Of a DNA stretch of 64,000 nucleotides, positions 12,736 through 26,425 are shown piece by piece. Positions within the stretch are counted from its first letter, which is position 1; each line of letters begins with the position of its first letter. A program made the position numbers and the translations under genes. Under the pieces are notes generated by a model. It saw only the letters and a list, made by a program, of their open reading frames with translations, made no database searches and had not been told where the DNA came from. The DNA comes from Spongilla lacustris (taxonomy: Eukaryota; Porifera; Demospongiae; Spongillida; Spongillidae). Location of the stretch: the NCBI GenBank assembly GCA_949361645.1, contig OX442426.1, positions 7,953,830 to 8,017,829 of the forward strand. Reading direction: 5' to 3'.

Positions 12736-12894
12736 TACACACACACACACACACACACATACATTGTACTCTCAACACATACACACACACATACAGTGTA
12801 CTCTCACACATGTATACACACACACACATACATTGTACTCTCAACACATACACACACACATACAGTGTACTCTCACACATGTATACACACACAC

Positions 12895-12942
<48 letters not shown>

Positions 12943-12953
12943 ACACACAGAGC
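12681..12953 (+). repeat. CA microsatellite with higher-order structure
   Basis: CA repeats broken by ATACATTGTACTCTCAACAC and ATACAGTGTACTCTCACACA blocks, which themselves recur twice. It is the uninterrupted mirror partner of the GT arrays at 1661 and 3091. Confidence 0.9.
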
Positions 12954-13513
12954 AGTCAAAGTGCTGTCAAGTAATTAGCCCCTCACCTGGCACTGTTATA
13001 GTACTTGAAGGGGTTGCCCCCTCCTTTTGTTCAGAGGGCCACCTTCCACAAGGGCCATAGACAGGCCAGACCGAATGACTAATGTCAGGTTGCGAGACGT
13101 GTAGACGGACGAGTGGTAGGCCTATTCGATGAATCCGGTCGTACCATCATCTCGACCCGGTGAAAACCTTCGGTAGCGGCGGGAAATAAAGTTAGGGATC
13201 AGAAGGAAATATACGCGTACAGAGATGACAGCACAGAGCTGGATTATTGGATCGGAATCAATGGGGTGGGACCTACCACAAATACTATTCTTTAGTGCAA
13301 CAAAGGACAGTAGCCCTAACAGAAACTTATGGGTCATAATTATAACAATCTCTCACCTAGTCATGATCTGAAAGTGGACACGCAAGTTGTGTATCCTAAT
13401 TGTAGATCACTATAAACATAAATGATTTTGTTTATAATACACCTGGGAACGAGATCGCTGCGCTGCAAGTCTCGCTGCGCTGCAACATCGAGTGCTGCGC
13501 TGCACGTGATTCT
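12954..13513. repeat. Right outer arm of inner palindrome
   Basis: Reverse complement of 1085-1660, ending in GCTGCGCTGCACGTGATTCT. It carries three GCTGCGCTGCA-type subrepeats near the end. Confidence 0.75.
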
Positions 13514-14720
<1,207 letters not shown>

Positions 14721-16420
14721 TATCACCAAAAAAATCAGATTTTGTTTAGCTTGCATGCTTTGTAGCACCTGCATTGAGATTAAACCAAAAAAACAAACAC
14801 TGATCTAGACATAAATAACAATATGGTGATACTTAAGATGTAAATCAACACTGAGACAAATCCTATAAATAAATAAAAAGAAATACAATGAGAACTTCAA
14901 ATAATGTATGGTATCCTTGTTTGCAGACACAAAATCTTTCACTATAGATCGAATTATGAGTTGAAGGAATGATTTTTTAAGAATTACATGTAAGGTCTAA
15001 TACTGCACCATGGTGTGTGAGATCATAATTGGGCATCATGAAGGTCTTTAAGAACCAGAACCTAAATGGATTCCTTGTTGAAGGCCAGTGCTGTAGCCTT
15101 TGCTGAAATTGCAGGTGATATACCTTGCTTGCAGGCACAGAATCACTATATGTCCTCTAGAAATTCATGATTCAAAATGCTGCCCGCTGATAGCTAAGTG
15201 TTGTTTTTGTTGGGCACTAAAGTAAGAATTTATTATTATTTTCCCCACCATCTGCACTGTTCCATGCATGCAGAACCGGCCTGCTTTCAAAGAAGAGCAG
15301 AAGAATAGATTGAGAAAAGGAAAAAGCTATAATAGTTCCAAATAGCTAGTGGTACACCTAATATGGTATGGAGACACCACCTTGCACGTCTTCAAAAACG
15401 GATGGAATATCAAGTACTAACATCCACCGAGAAGAATAAAGACAAACTGCTTCTTGTTGGACCGGCTTGAAGTAAAGCTTGTCGAGTTACTTAAAAAAAT
15501 GACAGGTGAGGAGTTTAAGGAACTTCTTATATCATATTTTCCAAAGGTAAAGGATTTGCAAACCACAAGAGAAGTGGATCTTGAACCGTTGACAACACCA
15601 GAAGTATTGAAACAGTAAAGGTACCTATAATGTACCATTGCAGTGGTACTTTGATTTACTAAATGTATATGAGTCTCCTCACAATGTATAAGCTTGATAA
15701 TGTACACCCTGTAAATGTGCATGTATTTATAGATGGATGTTTGTCACACTTCTGGGTACAGTTTTCCTGACTAACTACACACTAAGGTCATCATTAGTAT
15801 ATACGAGTAGCTACATGATTTATGAATCATTGAAAGGAGGGATGACAAAAGCACTGATGCAATAAATATATGCTTGCATAATTTCATTTTTGTAATGACG
15901 GCATTATTATTTGACAGCTGTAGCACTTAAAGCCACGAAAGGAGGCCCTTATTTGTGAACAGTATAGTTAGACAAAGTCTATTTATTTACCTTATGATCT
16001 TAGGGAGATGTATCTGAAGAGAAGGTGAATGTGTTTTCAGTTGTGATTGATTTGAGCTTTTGACTTAGAAATTTCAGGAGGACATAATGATTCTGTGCAT
16101 GTGTACCTGCAAACAAGGGATATATGTGTAGATGGGCTATCTATATATATGGTGCAGTAGAAGATTATTTTTAAAATCATTCTATCAACCCAGAATTCTT
16201 CTGACATTGATCTAGTGAAGGATATTGTGTCTGCAAACAAGGCTACTATATGTTATTTAAAGTTCTCATTGTATTTCATTTTTTACCAACTAGAGGATTT
16301 ACCTGATTAGATATAACCATATTGTTATTTATATCTAGACCAGTGAAGTACTATAATTAATGCTTTCTGTGTTGTTTGTTTTAAAAACATTTATCTCAAT
16401 GCATCAGTATTAATATATAT
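14721..16420. other. No gene recognised; one short internal repeat
   Basis: AT-rich. About 15030-15130 repeats part of 14490-14590 (the GGATTCCTTGTTGAAGGCCA segment) in direct orientation. Otherwise nothing recognisable. Confidence 0.5.
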
Positions 16421-17340
16421 TGTTGATGAAATTGCTTTAAGCTAATTTATCTTCTTTGGAACCACTGAGAATTGCAATTAGGCAAAACATTGTTTTCATT
16501 GATGCCAGGAAGCAAATAAAAGTAGCTTTGATCCTTCTAGGCTGCTTAACGTATTATACATATGTACTTTATGAGGTCAACATATGTACTTCTTCATGCA
16601 CATACAAATAATTAATGGCGTCCTTACTGGTATGCATGCATGCAGGCACATCAGTTTTACTATCTAGGTGTAAACACTGCAATGTTCAGAATTGTGCAAG
16701 CTAAAGGTTCATTTACAAACGTAACATAGCTGTTGATGTTTGTGATATTCTTGATGATTTATACAGAAGGTAGCAGAATGAGTCACATAGTATTGTACTA
16801 ATAGATAGCTGTTTGTATGCAGTGAATGCACTATTTGAGATTGGAAATAGCAAGATGCCATCACTAATAGAAACAACATAAAGAGCTTTACTGCTAAACT
16901 ATTATTGTACCATTAAATTTAAAGTAGCTATGGCTATGGATCAATTCATAGAGAGATTTAAAACATTACGTGTGCATTGTTCTGTCACACTTCACCGACA
17001 ACAGATTGAAACGACATTTTGTTTATTATTATATATCTTTGTCTTCACATTCCATTTTACGTTTCTTCATAGGGATGGATGCAATCCTTGCTATGGAATT
17101 TGACAAGGTGCCATTCATATCATTCCCAACAGCCGGCTTCAACTTGTGAAATGGAACTGAGGCAAGGATATGTTATAGGAAACGATGGATTTGATTTTAA
17201 GAGTGCATTTCATTTGTTATTGAGTATGTTATTTTCTGCATTTTAACACTGTTCATTGATAGGCCGGCATCATGTTTATCATAATTGTAAAAGCGTAGAT
17301 ATACTGTAAAACAATCTCTTGTTATAAATCTACCACATCA
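16420..17340. repeat. Unit 1 of a roughly 0.9 kb tandem duplication
   Basis: 16420-16900 matches 17340-17880, and 16900-17340 matches 20918-21430, all direct. Unit 2 is split by the retrotransposon at 17914-20908. The anchor GAGAATTGCAATTAGGCA occurs in both units. Confidence 0.65.
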
Positions 17341-17913
17341 GTATAGTTAGTGAAATTGTTTTAAGCTAATCTATCATTTTTGGAACCAATGAGAATTGCA
17401 ATTAGGCAGAAATTTGTTTTCAATGATGCCATGGAGAAAGCAAACAGAATCGAAGTAGCTTTATTGTATTGTGCTGTACTGTATGAGGTCATGCCACATA
17501 CGTACTTAATCATGCACAAGCAAGCAATATTAAAGGTATCCTTACTGGCATGCATGCAGTTTTGCTGTCTAGGTGTATACATTGCCAATGTAAATTGTGC
17601 AAGGATGTTGCGACCATCCTGTTCTTGCTGAAGTGGTGTACATCAGGTTCTAATACAAACATCGCTGTTGATTTTTGTGCTGTTCCTGATAATATAAGTG
17701 AGCTTGTACAGAAGGTAGTAGAAAAATGTGTCACATAGTATTGTACATGAAGTAGCTAAATCTTTACTTAACCTGCACATGCATAAATAGATAATGGTTG
17801 CAAGAAATGATAAAGAGTTGTTTGGTGCTGATTATGCAGCAAATGCAAATAGCATAATGTCAATTGGCAATCACTAATACATTAGAACATTACTTCAGGA
17901 CAATTAAAGTTAA
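17340..17913. repeat. Unit 2 of tandem duplication, first half
   Basis: Direct match to 16420-16900. It ends in TAAAGTTAA (17905-17913), which is repeated at 20909-20917 on the far side of the retrotransposon. Confidence 0.6.
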
Positions 17914-20908
17914 GGTTGAGCCTCCTGTACAACTCAGACAGCACAGCTGATTTTGTTTTGCCCGATGTTATGGCAAGACGGGAGGCAAGCATTTTAAATG
18001 AATGGCTTCTTTTCCCCAAGGTATACAACACCACCCCAAGGCATTGCATTTGGGGTCATTTTCTGTGTGTTTACGCTCTTCAGTGGACAACGCACCTGCC
18101 ACAGCTGACGATCCAGCTACTGATACAATTTTAGGATTTAGCGGTGATGTCACTGAGATATCAAAGGCAGCTGGTTTGCCAAGGGCCCAATTGGGTAGCA
18201 AAATGTCTGCGGGGCGTGAGTGGTCATGGTCTGAAGTAAGGTTGCAGCCCATCTCCACCATCACACTCAAGTGGGCTCTACGGCAAGTCTCCACCAACAC
18301 ATTGCACAGATGGTTGTGACAGATGACCACGTCTCCTCCTTTTTTGCATGTCATGGCGTGGTGACCAAGGGGATCTAATGCACTGTTTGGGCATAGGGCA
18401 CACTGGGAACCATTAGAGGTGTCCAAACCAAGCCACCACTTGACAGCTACCTGGAATACTGAAGGCTCAAGATGAAGGCCGAGACCTTCAGAAGGGACTA
18501 CAGACAGCCAAGAAGCAGCATGTGGGGATGAGACAGACAACAGACGAGCCTTATCAGCAACAGAAGAAGCAATCAGGATGCTATTGAACTGATATATATC
18601 AATCTTGCTTGAAAGTTGCTTTTGATGGACTGGAGAAGAAACTAAACCATCAGTCTGAATTGCATCAGAAGGAGATACGGATGCATTAAATGTCTATGGA
18701 GCCATAGCCAGAGGAGTATAGAGATGCAATGAATGCTGCAGGTGAGTGGCGGGACAGAGACCTCATGCCCAACCCTCCTCTGCTTAGGCTTAGCTGGGCT
18801 TGCTGCCAGGCAACATCAGTTGTATCAACTGCAGTGCATGATGAAAAACTTCTACGAACATTTTCATCAAAAAGCTCAAGAGAAGCCATAACAAGTGAAG
18901 GAGGAGTGGCACGGGCTAGATGTGCAAGCCGAAAGAACACGCCACACATACGCAAGAGCGTTAAAGCAACCTGAGGGTCCACTGCACCAACTTCCTCAAG
19001 TCTTTCAAGCAGGGCGCTTGCCTCTAACCTCTTCCTGGAGACAAAGGCTGAGCAAAAATCTTTGTCACCTATTGGAATTCCCAAGATCTCAATTTTGGGA
19101 TTGCGAGACTGTTTCATGTCAGATGGGAAAGATCTCAGATCACTTTGGCTGAAGAGCTCACATTCACAAAGAGGCCAAGTGATGGACCAATACCTTTGAT
19201 CAATGCCAGTGCCCTATGTGGGACCAGCCAGCACTCCATCATCATGATAACAGGCATCGAACTGAAGATGTGAACAAACCTCATCTTTAGTGATAGCAGA
19301 AATTAGTAAGCTCAAGACCAGGTCAAAAAAAAGAGGTCCTAGTAGATCCCCTTGCTGAACTCCAGATTCAAACTGCAGATGACACATCATGCTCCATAAC
19401 AAAGGATGTTGCCCATAGCACCAACAGGCCCAAGGGAGTAACTCTGGAAAGTGATTTTTAACTTCGATCAAGAGAGCTTGACGTGACACCAAATTAAATG
19501 CATTCTTCAGATCTGCCTTAAGAACAACAAATTCAGTATCATACCAATGCTCCTCAACACATCTCCTCAGCCCATGAGCAATTTTCTCTGTGCCAAAAGG
19601 GAATGCCACACCAAAATGATGTGGATGAAAAAACTCTGCTGCCTTGCATTTCACTGCAGCACACAGACACTTTCCTGTTAGGCGGCAGAGGGTTTCTCCA
19701 ACAGCAATGGGCTGAACATCCAGGGGGCAATCAGGCTTAGATTTATTCAACGCAGTCAGGTTTCCACCAGCGAGGAAGACAGACAGTTGAGATGATGCAA
19801 GAAGATGAACAACTGCCTTGAGAGAAGACAGAACTGCCGTCTGAAAAGGAGAGTCTGCTGCATCAATAAGATGCTGGACACGGAGACCAGTAGGCCCAGT
19901 AGCAGTGAGTTTAGGAAATGATCTCAAAATTGCCATTATGTTAACACTACTGAGAATGCTAACATCAAATTCAGGTGCAGTAGGTGTGATAGGATGTTCA
20001 CACTTGGGGTGCTTTGTAAATAGCAACTTCCATGTCTCTTCAGAATTTGGTGCAACACCTGATGAAACTAATGCCTGACATGCCTTGCCATAAAGACCAT
20101 CTTGGGCAAAGGAGATGCTGAGATCACCTGTTGTTTTGAAGAGCTGTCCTTGGCATGATACAATCGGTTGAATGGTAAAGCACGGGCCCTTGCCATCCTC
20201 CACAATTCACTGACGCTATCCTTTAACCAAAGGTCACAAAGAGCCTCAATGGGGACTGGTTTATTATGACGGCCTCCTCGCTTAGCACTTGGAAGGATGC
20301 ACTTTGGAAGCATTAAAAGCTTCAACCAGGAATCTAAGGAGTTCTCAGAAACAACCCTCTGTAAGGATGAAGAGAGAGCTCTTGCGAAGGCATGCTTAGC
20401 ACGGTTAGGAATAAGTCGTATGGTGGCACATTTGAGGCTGAAAACGTCCTCTAGGGAAGGTATTACATCTGGTGGAAGAGCAGCACTGGAGTTTAAATTA
20501 TAGGACTGGCTACCAGGGGAGGCTAATACATATGATGCAGATGATATACATTTCAGACTGTGTGAGGACTGACGGGACAAGGTAACCAACTCTGAACAAT
20601 GATGGCAAATGTAAAGACGTTTTCAACCGGGTGTTAGCGACATCACCAGGAAAAATCCCTTTGGCATGACTGGTCATATGGGAGTGCCACATGGATGGAG
20701 CAATATGTTCCTTACACCCTTGTACTGCACATGGTTTCCCTTCCGACAGCGATCCTCTCCAGATGGCTCCCATCTTAAAATTTAATTAACTGTAGCTATA
20801 GTGTGTTGTGTGTATTACGCATTATTCATGTATCGTAAATATGATTGTAAATAGTATATGTTTTATTTGATATATAATTATTGTTTCTATGCATACCATT
20901 ATGTTATA
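17914..20908 (-). mobile_element. RLE non-LTR retrotransposon copy, inactivated
   Basis: About 3.0 kb, minus strand, flanked by the 9-bp direct repeat TAAAGTTAA and lying inside a duplicated unit whose sister copy lacks it. Minus-strand reading runs from an ATG at 20773 through a C2H2-type finger (CKEHIAPSMWHSHMTSHAKG), the conserved SWLKLLMLPKC block, reverse transcriptase motifs (FESGVQQGDLLGPLFF; the YxDD box reads YHDD), then CCHC, RPAD and FDISVTSPLNP endonuclease motifs. The frame is broken at several points (near 20550, 20150, 19150 and 18600), and the last part of the endonuclease is missing or scrambled before 17968. Confidence 0.85.
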
Positions 20909-21480
20909 TAAAGTTAAAGTAGTTATGGATCAATTCATAGAGGGATTAAAAACATTATTTGTGCATTGTTCTGCCATACTTTACCCACAACAGATTGAAA
21001 TCCATCTTGTATAGGAATTCATTTTTTTGTCTTCTTGACGTGAAATTGATTTCCAATGAGATTTAGAAGAGCAAGCTATCAGTTTTTAAATGAGGCAAAC
21101 GGTATGTCTTGTCAAGGTACATGTGCATACGTGTTACCAACATTATCTTCCAGATGGAAAATTGCCACATGGGCGTTTGATCCAGTCCATTTTAATGACC
21201 CCACTGCAAGTATCCCAACAGCTGAAACTTGCAAAATGGAAATGAGGGGATGATATGGTGGAAGCAGTTATAGGAAACGATGGATTTGGAATGTTATAAA
21301 TTTCACGTGTGCCTTTGAATTGATGAGTGGGTTATTCTCTGCATTTGTTTACTAGCTCTGTTCATTAATAGGCATCATGTTCATTATAATTATAGAAGCA
21401 TAGATATAAGCTCTTGTTTTAATCTACCAGGAGCTACAAAGCATGCGAGCTAAACAATGTCATTTATTAATTTACAAAAA
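20909..21480. repeat. Unit 2 of tandem duplication, second half
   Basis: Direct match to 16900-17340, resuming after the retrotransposon with TAAAGTTAA then AGTAGTTATGG. Confidence 0.6.
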
Positions 21481-21751
21481 TGAACAACCAACTGAGATTA
21501 CATTTTCTCCAATCACTAGTAATGAGATAAAAAGATGTCTTCAAGTGTTCAACACGACTGATTAAATCTCCTCAATTCCAATTATTAGTGCCTGCAATAT
21601 TTCAGCAAAGGCTGCAGCACTGGCTTTCAACAAGGAATCCATCTAGGTTCTGGTTCTTAAAGACTTTCATGATTCCAAATTATTGTTTGACCTGAATAAC
21701 AAAGATATCAAAGAGCTCTCAATGGTACCTTATGCACACTTCTAGCTCCTT

Positions 21752-21839
<88 letters not shown>

Positions 21840-22920
21840 ACACATGCACGCACGCACACAGAGGCTGCACATCAAAAACAGTTTGGTGGATTTCACTCAA
21901 AACGGCTTACTATATGACTCAGAATCAGGATTTGGAGTGATATACACAGCAAAAAATTTTTAGTGTATTTCACTCAAAATGCAAACTATATCACTCAGAA
22001 TCCTGATTCAGAGTGATATAGTTTGCCGTTTTGAGTGAAATACACCAAACTGTTTTTGCTGTGTAGTTAGCCGTTTCACTAAACTTTTTTTGCTGTGTGG
22101 GTACATCAACATGTACCATTTAATTTTTTTTTTTAAAGGTGCAGATGCATGTACAAAGAGATCAACTTAGATCAGTTGGATTGCTCTACAGATGAGAGGT
22201 AAAAACTATCAATAGCACACTTTATAAATAAACACACCCAAGACAACACTGCACACACTTCACAGACGTACACGCACATGCATATGCAAAGAGATTGTGA
22301 TAACCTGATCAGTGGACTGAGCGGACACACACACATAAATGTCAGGTATGACTAGTAGGTACTGCTGGTTTCCGTTCCGTGGTGCCAGAAGCGTGGCCGG
22401 AGACGGACGAGTGGTAGGCCTATTCGATAAATCCGGCTGTACCCGTCACCTAACCCAATGAGATCCTTCGATATCAATGGTAGCTGCGAGAAATAAAGCC
22501 CGGAATCAGCTGAATGAGATGCACACAGCTGGATTGGAAATATAAAAAAACTTACAAAGTAGGCCTTTGAGCATAGGTCACTGATTTGCTCTTGGTCTGT
22601 AGACCTTCGATAGTGCGCTACATATGATATTTTAAAGAAAGCTTGCTCAAAATCCCACGCCTCAAAAGCATCTCTATTATTTAAATGGTCAGGCTCCAAA
22701 GTTCTGTAAACTCAGTAAGAAACTGGATCCGGCCGCGGGTTTGGGTGGTATTAGCATATTATGATTAGTTCGACTGCAATGCGCTAGCTGGACAATCGAT
22801 CCGATGACCGCAATGGATCGATTCGGTAGTCATGATCGTTGCGGTGAGGAAGAAATAATTTTGTCCAGTTTGGCGTTCCATAGATTCTGTGGTCGTAATT
22901 GTGGCACTAATCACCTCCCA
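21480..22920. repeat. Right long inverted arm of outer foldback element
   Basis: Inverted copy of 13514-14720 plus the extreme terminus found at 1053-1090. At about 21890-22100 it holds an extra local inverted repeat (GAGTGATATAG and ACTCAAAACGG segments) that the left arm lacks. The CA tract is at 21753-21850. Confidence 0.75.
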
Positions 22921-23780
22921 TAGTGTAGTGTGTGTGTAGTGTATAGTGTAGTGTAGTGTAGTGTAGTGTAGTGTAGTGTAGTATAGTGCAGTGCAGTGCA
23001 GTGTAGTGTAGTGCAGTGCAGTGCAGTGCAGTGCAGTGCAGTGCAGTGCAGTGCAGTGCAGTGCAGTGCAGTGCAGTGCAGTGCAGTGCAGTGCAGTGCA
23101 GTGCAGTGCAGTGCAGTGCAGTGCAGTGCAGTGCAGTGCAGTGCAGTGCAGTGCAGTGCAGTGCAGTGCAGTGCAGTGCAGTGCAGTGCAGTGCAGTGCA
23201 GTGCAGTGCAGTGCAGTGCAGTGCAGTGCAGTGCAGTGCAGTGCAGTGCAGTGCAGTGCAGTGCAGTGCAGTGCAGTGCAGTGCAGTGCAGTGCAGTGCA
23301 GTGCAGTGCAGTGCAGTGCAGTGCAGTGCAGTGCAGTGCAGTGCAGTGCAGTGCAGTGCAGTGCAGTGCAGTGCAGTGCAGTGCAGTGCAGTGCAGTGCA
23401 GTGCAGTGCAGTGCAGTGCAGTGCAGTGCAGTGCAGTGCAGTGCAGTGCAGTGCAGTGCAGTGCAGTGCAGTGCAGTGCAGTGCAGTGCAGTGCAGTGCA
23501 GTGCAGTGCAGTGCAGTGCAGTGCAGTGCAGTGCAGTGCAGTGCAGTGCAGTGCAGTGCAGTGCAGTGCAGTGCAGTGCAGTGCAGTGCAGTGCAGTGCA
23601 GTGCAGTGCAGTGCAGTGCAGTGCAGTGCAGTGCAGTGCAGTGCAGTGCAGTGCAGTGCAGTGCAGTGCAGTGCGGTGCGGTGCGGTGCGGTGCGGTGCA
23701 GTGCGGTGCGGTGCGGTGCGGTGCAGTGCGGTGCGGTGCAGTGCGGTGCGGTGCGGCGCGGCGCGGCGCGGCGCGGCGTA
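22921..23780 (+). repeat. Pentanucleotide satellite with a graded sequence change
   Basis: About 170 units. It begins as TAGTG (22921-22985), becomes an almost perfect GCAGT array to about 23670, then passes through mixed GCGGT/GCAGT units and ends in GGCGC units at about 23753-23775. It gives long open frames in several phases on both strands (CSAVQ-type repeats). These follow from the missing stop codons in the unit and are not evidence of a protein. Confidence 0.95.
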
Positions 23781-24585
23781 GAGTGTAATGTACACGGTTG
23801 TATGCGGCTGGAAACTAAGTCAACAATTAGATCATTTACGGTATTACCTTAACTGATGGCTCATTATAGACATCTGATGTTTAAAAGCAAACCATGACTC
23901 ACCAGAACTAGCAAATCAAAAAGTGAAAACGAACTCAAACACTGCATTCCTTTTCCTGTCATGTCCAGTCAATGCGCACAATTGAAATTCCACATCGATA
24001 GCATGCGCATACCGTTTAGCAAGGTCACGCGATACGTATTTAGAAGGAGGGCGTTACTAAATTCGACGAAGTAGCCTTTGGTGACTGAACTGGAAGGTAA
24101 GAGTACTACAGCGATGCTCAGGAGGCATGTGGCTACCAGAATGTACTAACCTGAAGTGGCAACGCATTTTCTGTCACCACGAACAAGCTGAGCGTATTGC
24201 ATGAATAATCGACGTACGTTGTGGTTTTGCCCTATACATATAAACATTATAGGTATGGATTACAATTTCCATACATTGCAGAGTGTGTGGGCAGAGGCTA
24301 ACGAAGTACAGGGCAAAGTAAAGAATCAGCTCTGAGTGCATAGCATTCTCAGTTGAGCTGAAAATAGCTTGTGACATTGACACATCTGGGGATGATGTCA
24401 CCCTGAGATGTTCTGCATGCAATGTAAGCTGGGTATGTAGAGAACCATCTGTGCCATCACAAAGTGAGTGCATCACAAATGTGCAGTGATGCTATTTGAG
24501 TGGCAAAACAAGTAAACATATGACATCATGAGAGGTAAACACTTGGTAGAGGTCATCTTGAGAAGATTGCCCCTCCTCTAGTTCT
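23781..24585. other. No gene recognised
   Basis: Unique-looking sequence with an open frame of 100 codons on the minus strand (24174-24476) that resembles nothing I know. It may belong to the decayed gene that follows. Confidence 0.4.
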
Positions 24586-24589
24586 CCAT

Positions 24590-25352
24590 AGTGAGCCTAG
24601 CCCACCTTTGGCAAGAGCTAACAACTTGTCAATGCTAAAGGAGCTGAAGTGTGCACTGTGATCCAACATCCTCTCACAGCCACTGGAACTGCTGTGTGGT
24701 GCACTGGTGTGCTCCAAATGCCTCTGGGAGTGGATAGCAGCATATGATGCTATGAACCGTCCATGCTGCTCAGAGGACGGATAGTCCTCTGCTGCTCAGA
24801 GATGGTCCCATGTTGCTCAGAGATGGTCCCATGCTGCCCAGAGGATGGTCCCATGCTGCCCAGAGGATGATCCCCTGCTGCTCAGAGGATGGTCCCCTGC
24901 TGCTCAGAGGATGATCCCCTGCTGCTCAGAGGATGATCCCCTGCTACTCAGAGGATGATCCCCTGCTGCTCAGAGGATGATCCCCTGCTGCTCAGAGGAT
25001 GATCCCCAGCTGCTCAGAGGACAGTCCCATGCTGCTCAGAGAATGGTCCTCTGCTGCTCAGAGGATGGTCCCCTGCTACTCAGAGGATGGCCCCCTGCTG
25101 CTCAGAGGATGGTCACCAGGATGGTCCCCTAGTCAGACTATCATCAAATGTGATAATGCTGCTGTCAGATGTTCTGGAGCACTGTATACAGACTGCAGCA
25201 GGGATATTAAGGATGGTGACTATGAAGAGCATGAGTGTGTACCAACTCTTACACCTGAGGAGGAGAAGCAAGCGGGATTACTGAAGAAGGCCATCTCTAC
25301 CTGTCCTGACAAAGCCATCATACAACTTGCTACAGAGGAAGCAGTTAAGTGA
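24590..25352 (+). pseudogene. Decayed RING-like zinc-finger gene split by a minisatellite
   Basis: From about 24628 the plus strand reads MLKELKCAL, a TGA stop, then SNILSQPLELLCGALVCSKC and WEWIAAYDAMNRPCC. The spacing looks like a RING-type finger in which the second cysteine codon (TGT or TGC) has become TGA. The reading runs into a 22-bp minisatellite exactly where the last cysteine pair should be. After it, IIKCDNAAVRCSGALY and LTPEEEKQAGLLKKAISTC end at a stop at 25350. Such RING plus LTPEE-type segments are known to me from transposon-linked and uncharacterised invertebrate proteins. Family assignment is tentative. Confidence 0.45.
24762..25130 (+). repeat. 22-bp minisatellite (CTGCTGCTCAGAGGATGATC type)
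   Basis: About 15 units of CTGCTGCTCAGAGGATGGTC/ATC with C-rich spacers, mostly 22 bp. The first unit grows out of the cysteine codons at the end of the RING-like segment. Confidence 0.85.
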
Positions 25353-26425
25353 ATGTCATTGACTTGTACCAAGGCTACATAATATATGCACTCACTTCTG
25401 CCAATGACATTCATGCATGTCACCACAGCTGCCTACTCATCATGGACTGAAGTTCAGGTACATGTATTGCCGGCGATTAAGGCTGGGCTTGCCATAACTT
25501 GCATGGAATACACTGAGGCGTCTAAGGCGGTATGTCACAACATACAGCAAAGGCTCAATTCTAACTCACTGGTGTTTCAGGTGGCTCAAATCATCAGGAA
25601 TCTGTCTGGCTGGTGAGGAAAGGATGCACCACATTTCCAGCCAAATTGTTGGCGATAACCCCAAAGGAGAAATAGCCCCCTTTTCAGGGGGCCAAGTCAA
25701 TTCATGCCAAATTCTTGGCTTGACATTTGCTCCAATCCACAACCACATGCAGAACCTGATGCGCGTTGTGCAAGAAAACTTACTAAGTATTGAGGCACAA
25801 TTGGTAGCTGCCATCCCCCTTCCAGCCAAGAGAGTAAAGAATAAATACTAATTCAGTTCCAGCTCAATCTATTTACATACGAGCATGGAGTCAAATTTAG
25901 ACCAAAAGAAATGTAAGGCTATATTTTAAACGCTCTGTTAAAACCAAACTTCGTTGCGCAAATAATAATTCCCCCACCCCCAAAAGACACCAAAATGGTG
26001 GATTTTCAAAGGCTAGGAATCTACTTCAGAAAATGCGTTGCCACTAACCTGTACTTAAAAACGACAGTACAAGCAACTAACTTTACCGTGATAGCTTTGG
26101 CATGTTCCATCTCAGTCACCGAGCGTCGTTGTTGTTTTTTGAACACATGTAGTCGGTGATCGCCGTGCGTAAGTCGATAGGTTTGAAGAACCAGAGCCGA
26201 CAGTTGGCAACACCAGGCCACGTGATTTTTGCTTACAATATAGTTCAAAGGTGTTTATCACTGCTAGTATGGCTTTTAGGTGTTGATTACGTTTTATGTA
26301 CCTCGTGCACAACTGGTTCTAAAGGGCATCGGTTGTCAGGTTCGTTGCTATGGGTGTACGTAACCATTTCAATTTTTCGGGGCGTAGGGCTTAGTTTCCA
26401 CGCGTTCAATGAGAGCAGACCACCG
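25353..26425. other. Unrecognised sequence with short open frames
   Basis: Open frames at 25386-25613 (+) and 25624-25851 (+) are separated by one TGA and together read as a possible decayed coding stretch (for example QILGLTFAPIHNHMQNLMRV). I cannot assign it. 25860-26425 holds nothing recognisable. Confidence 0.35.

Larger units (their letters stand above)
1085..13513. mobile_element. Inner giant palindromic element nested in the outer one
   Basis: Ends are AGAATCACGTGCAGCGCAG at 1085 and its exact reverse complement ending at 13513. Just inside, three TGCAGCGCAGCG-like subrepeats occur on both arms. Inverted matches run inward in mirrored order: 1091-1660 with 12950-13507, 3180-3640 with 12240-12690, 5580-6250 with 11665-12240, 6250-6420 with 9200-9360, 6770-7060 with 8945-9190, and 8060-8240 with 8805-8940. 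The right end of the outer element (around 22880) shows the same sequence without the insertion, which supports the boundaries to within a few bases. No transposase was found. Confidence 0.65.

Noticed and set aside
12584..13060. Frames of Val/Cys and Thr/His repeats
   Set aside because: Translations of GT/CA microsatellite DNA.
22911..23852. Several open frames of 255-294 codons (CSAVQ / HCTAL repeats) on both strands
   Set aside because: All phases of the pentamer are open, which is expected from the repeat unit alone.
24762..25130. Possible CRISPR-like array
   Set aside because: Units are contiguous and similar throughout, without unique spacers; it is a minisatellite in eukaryotic DNA.
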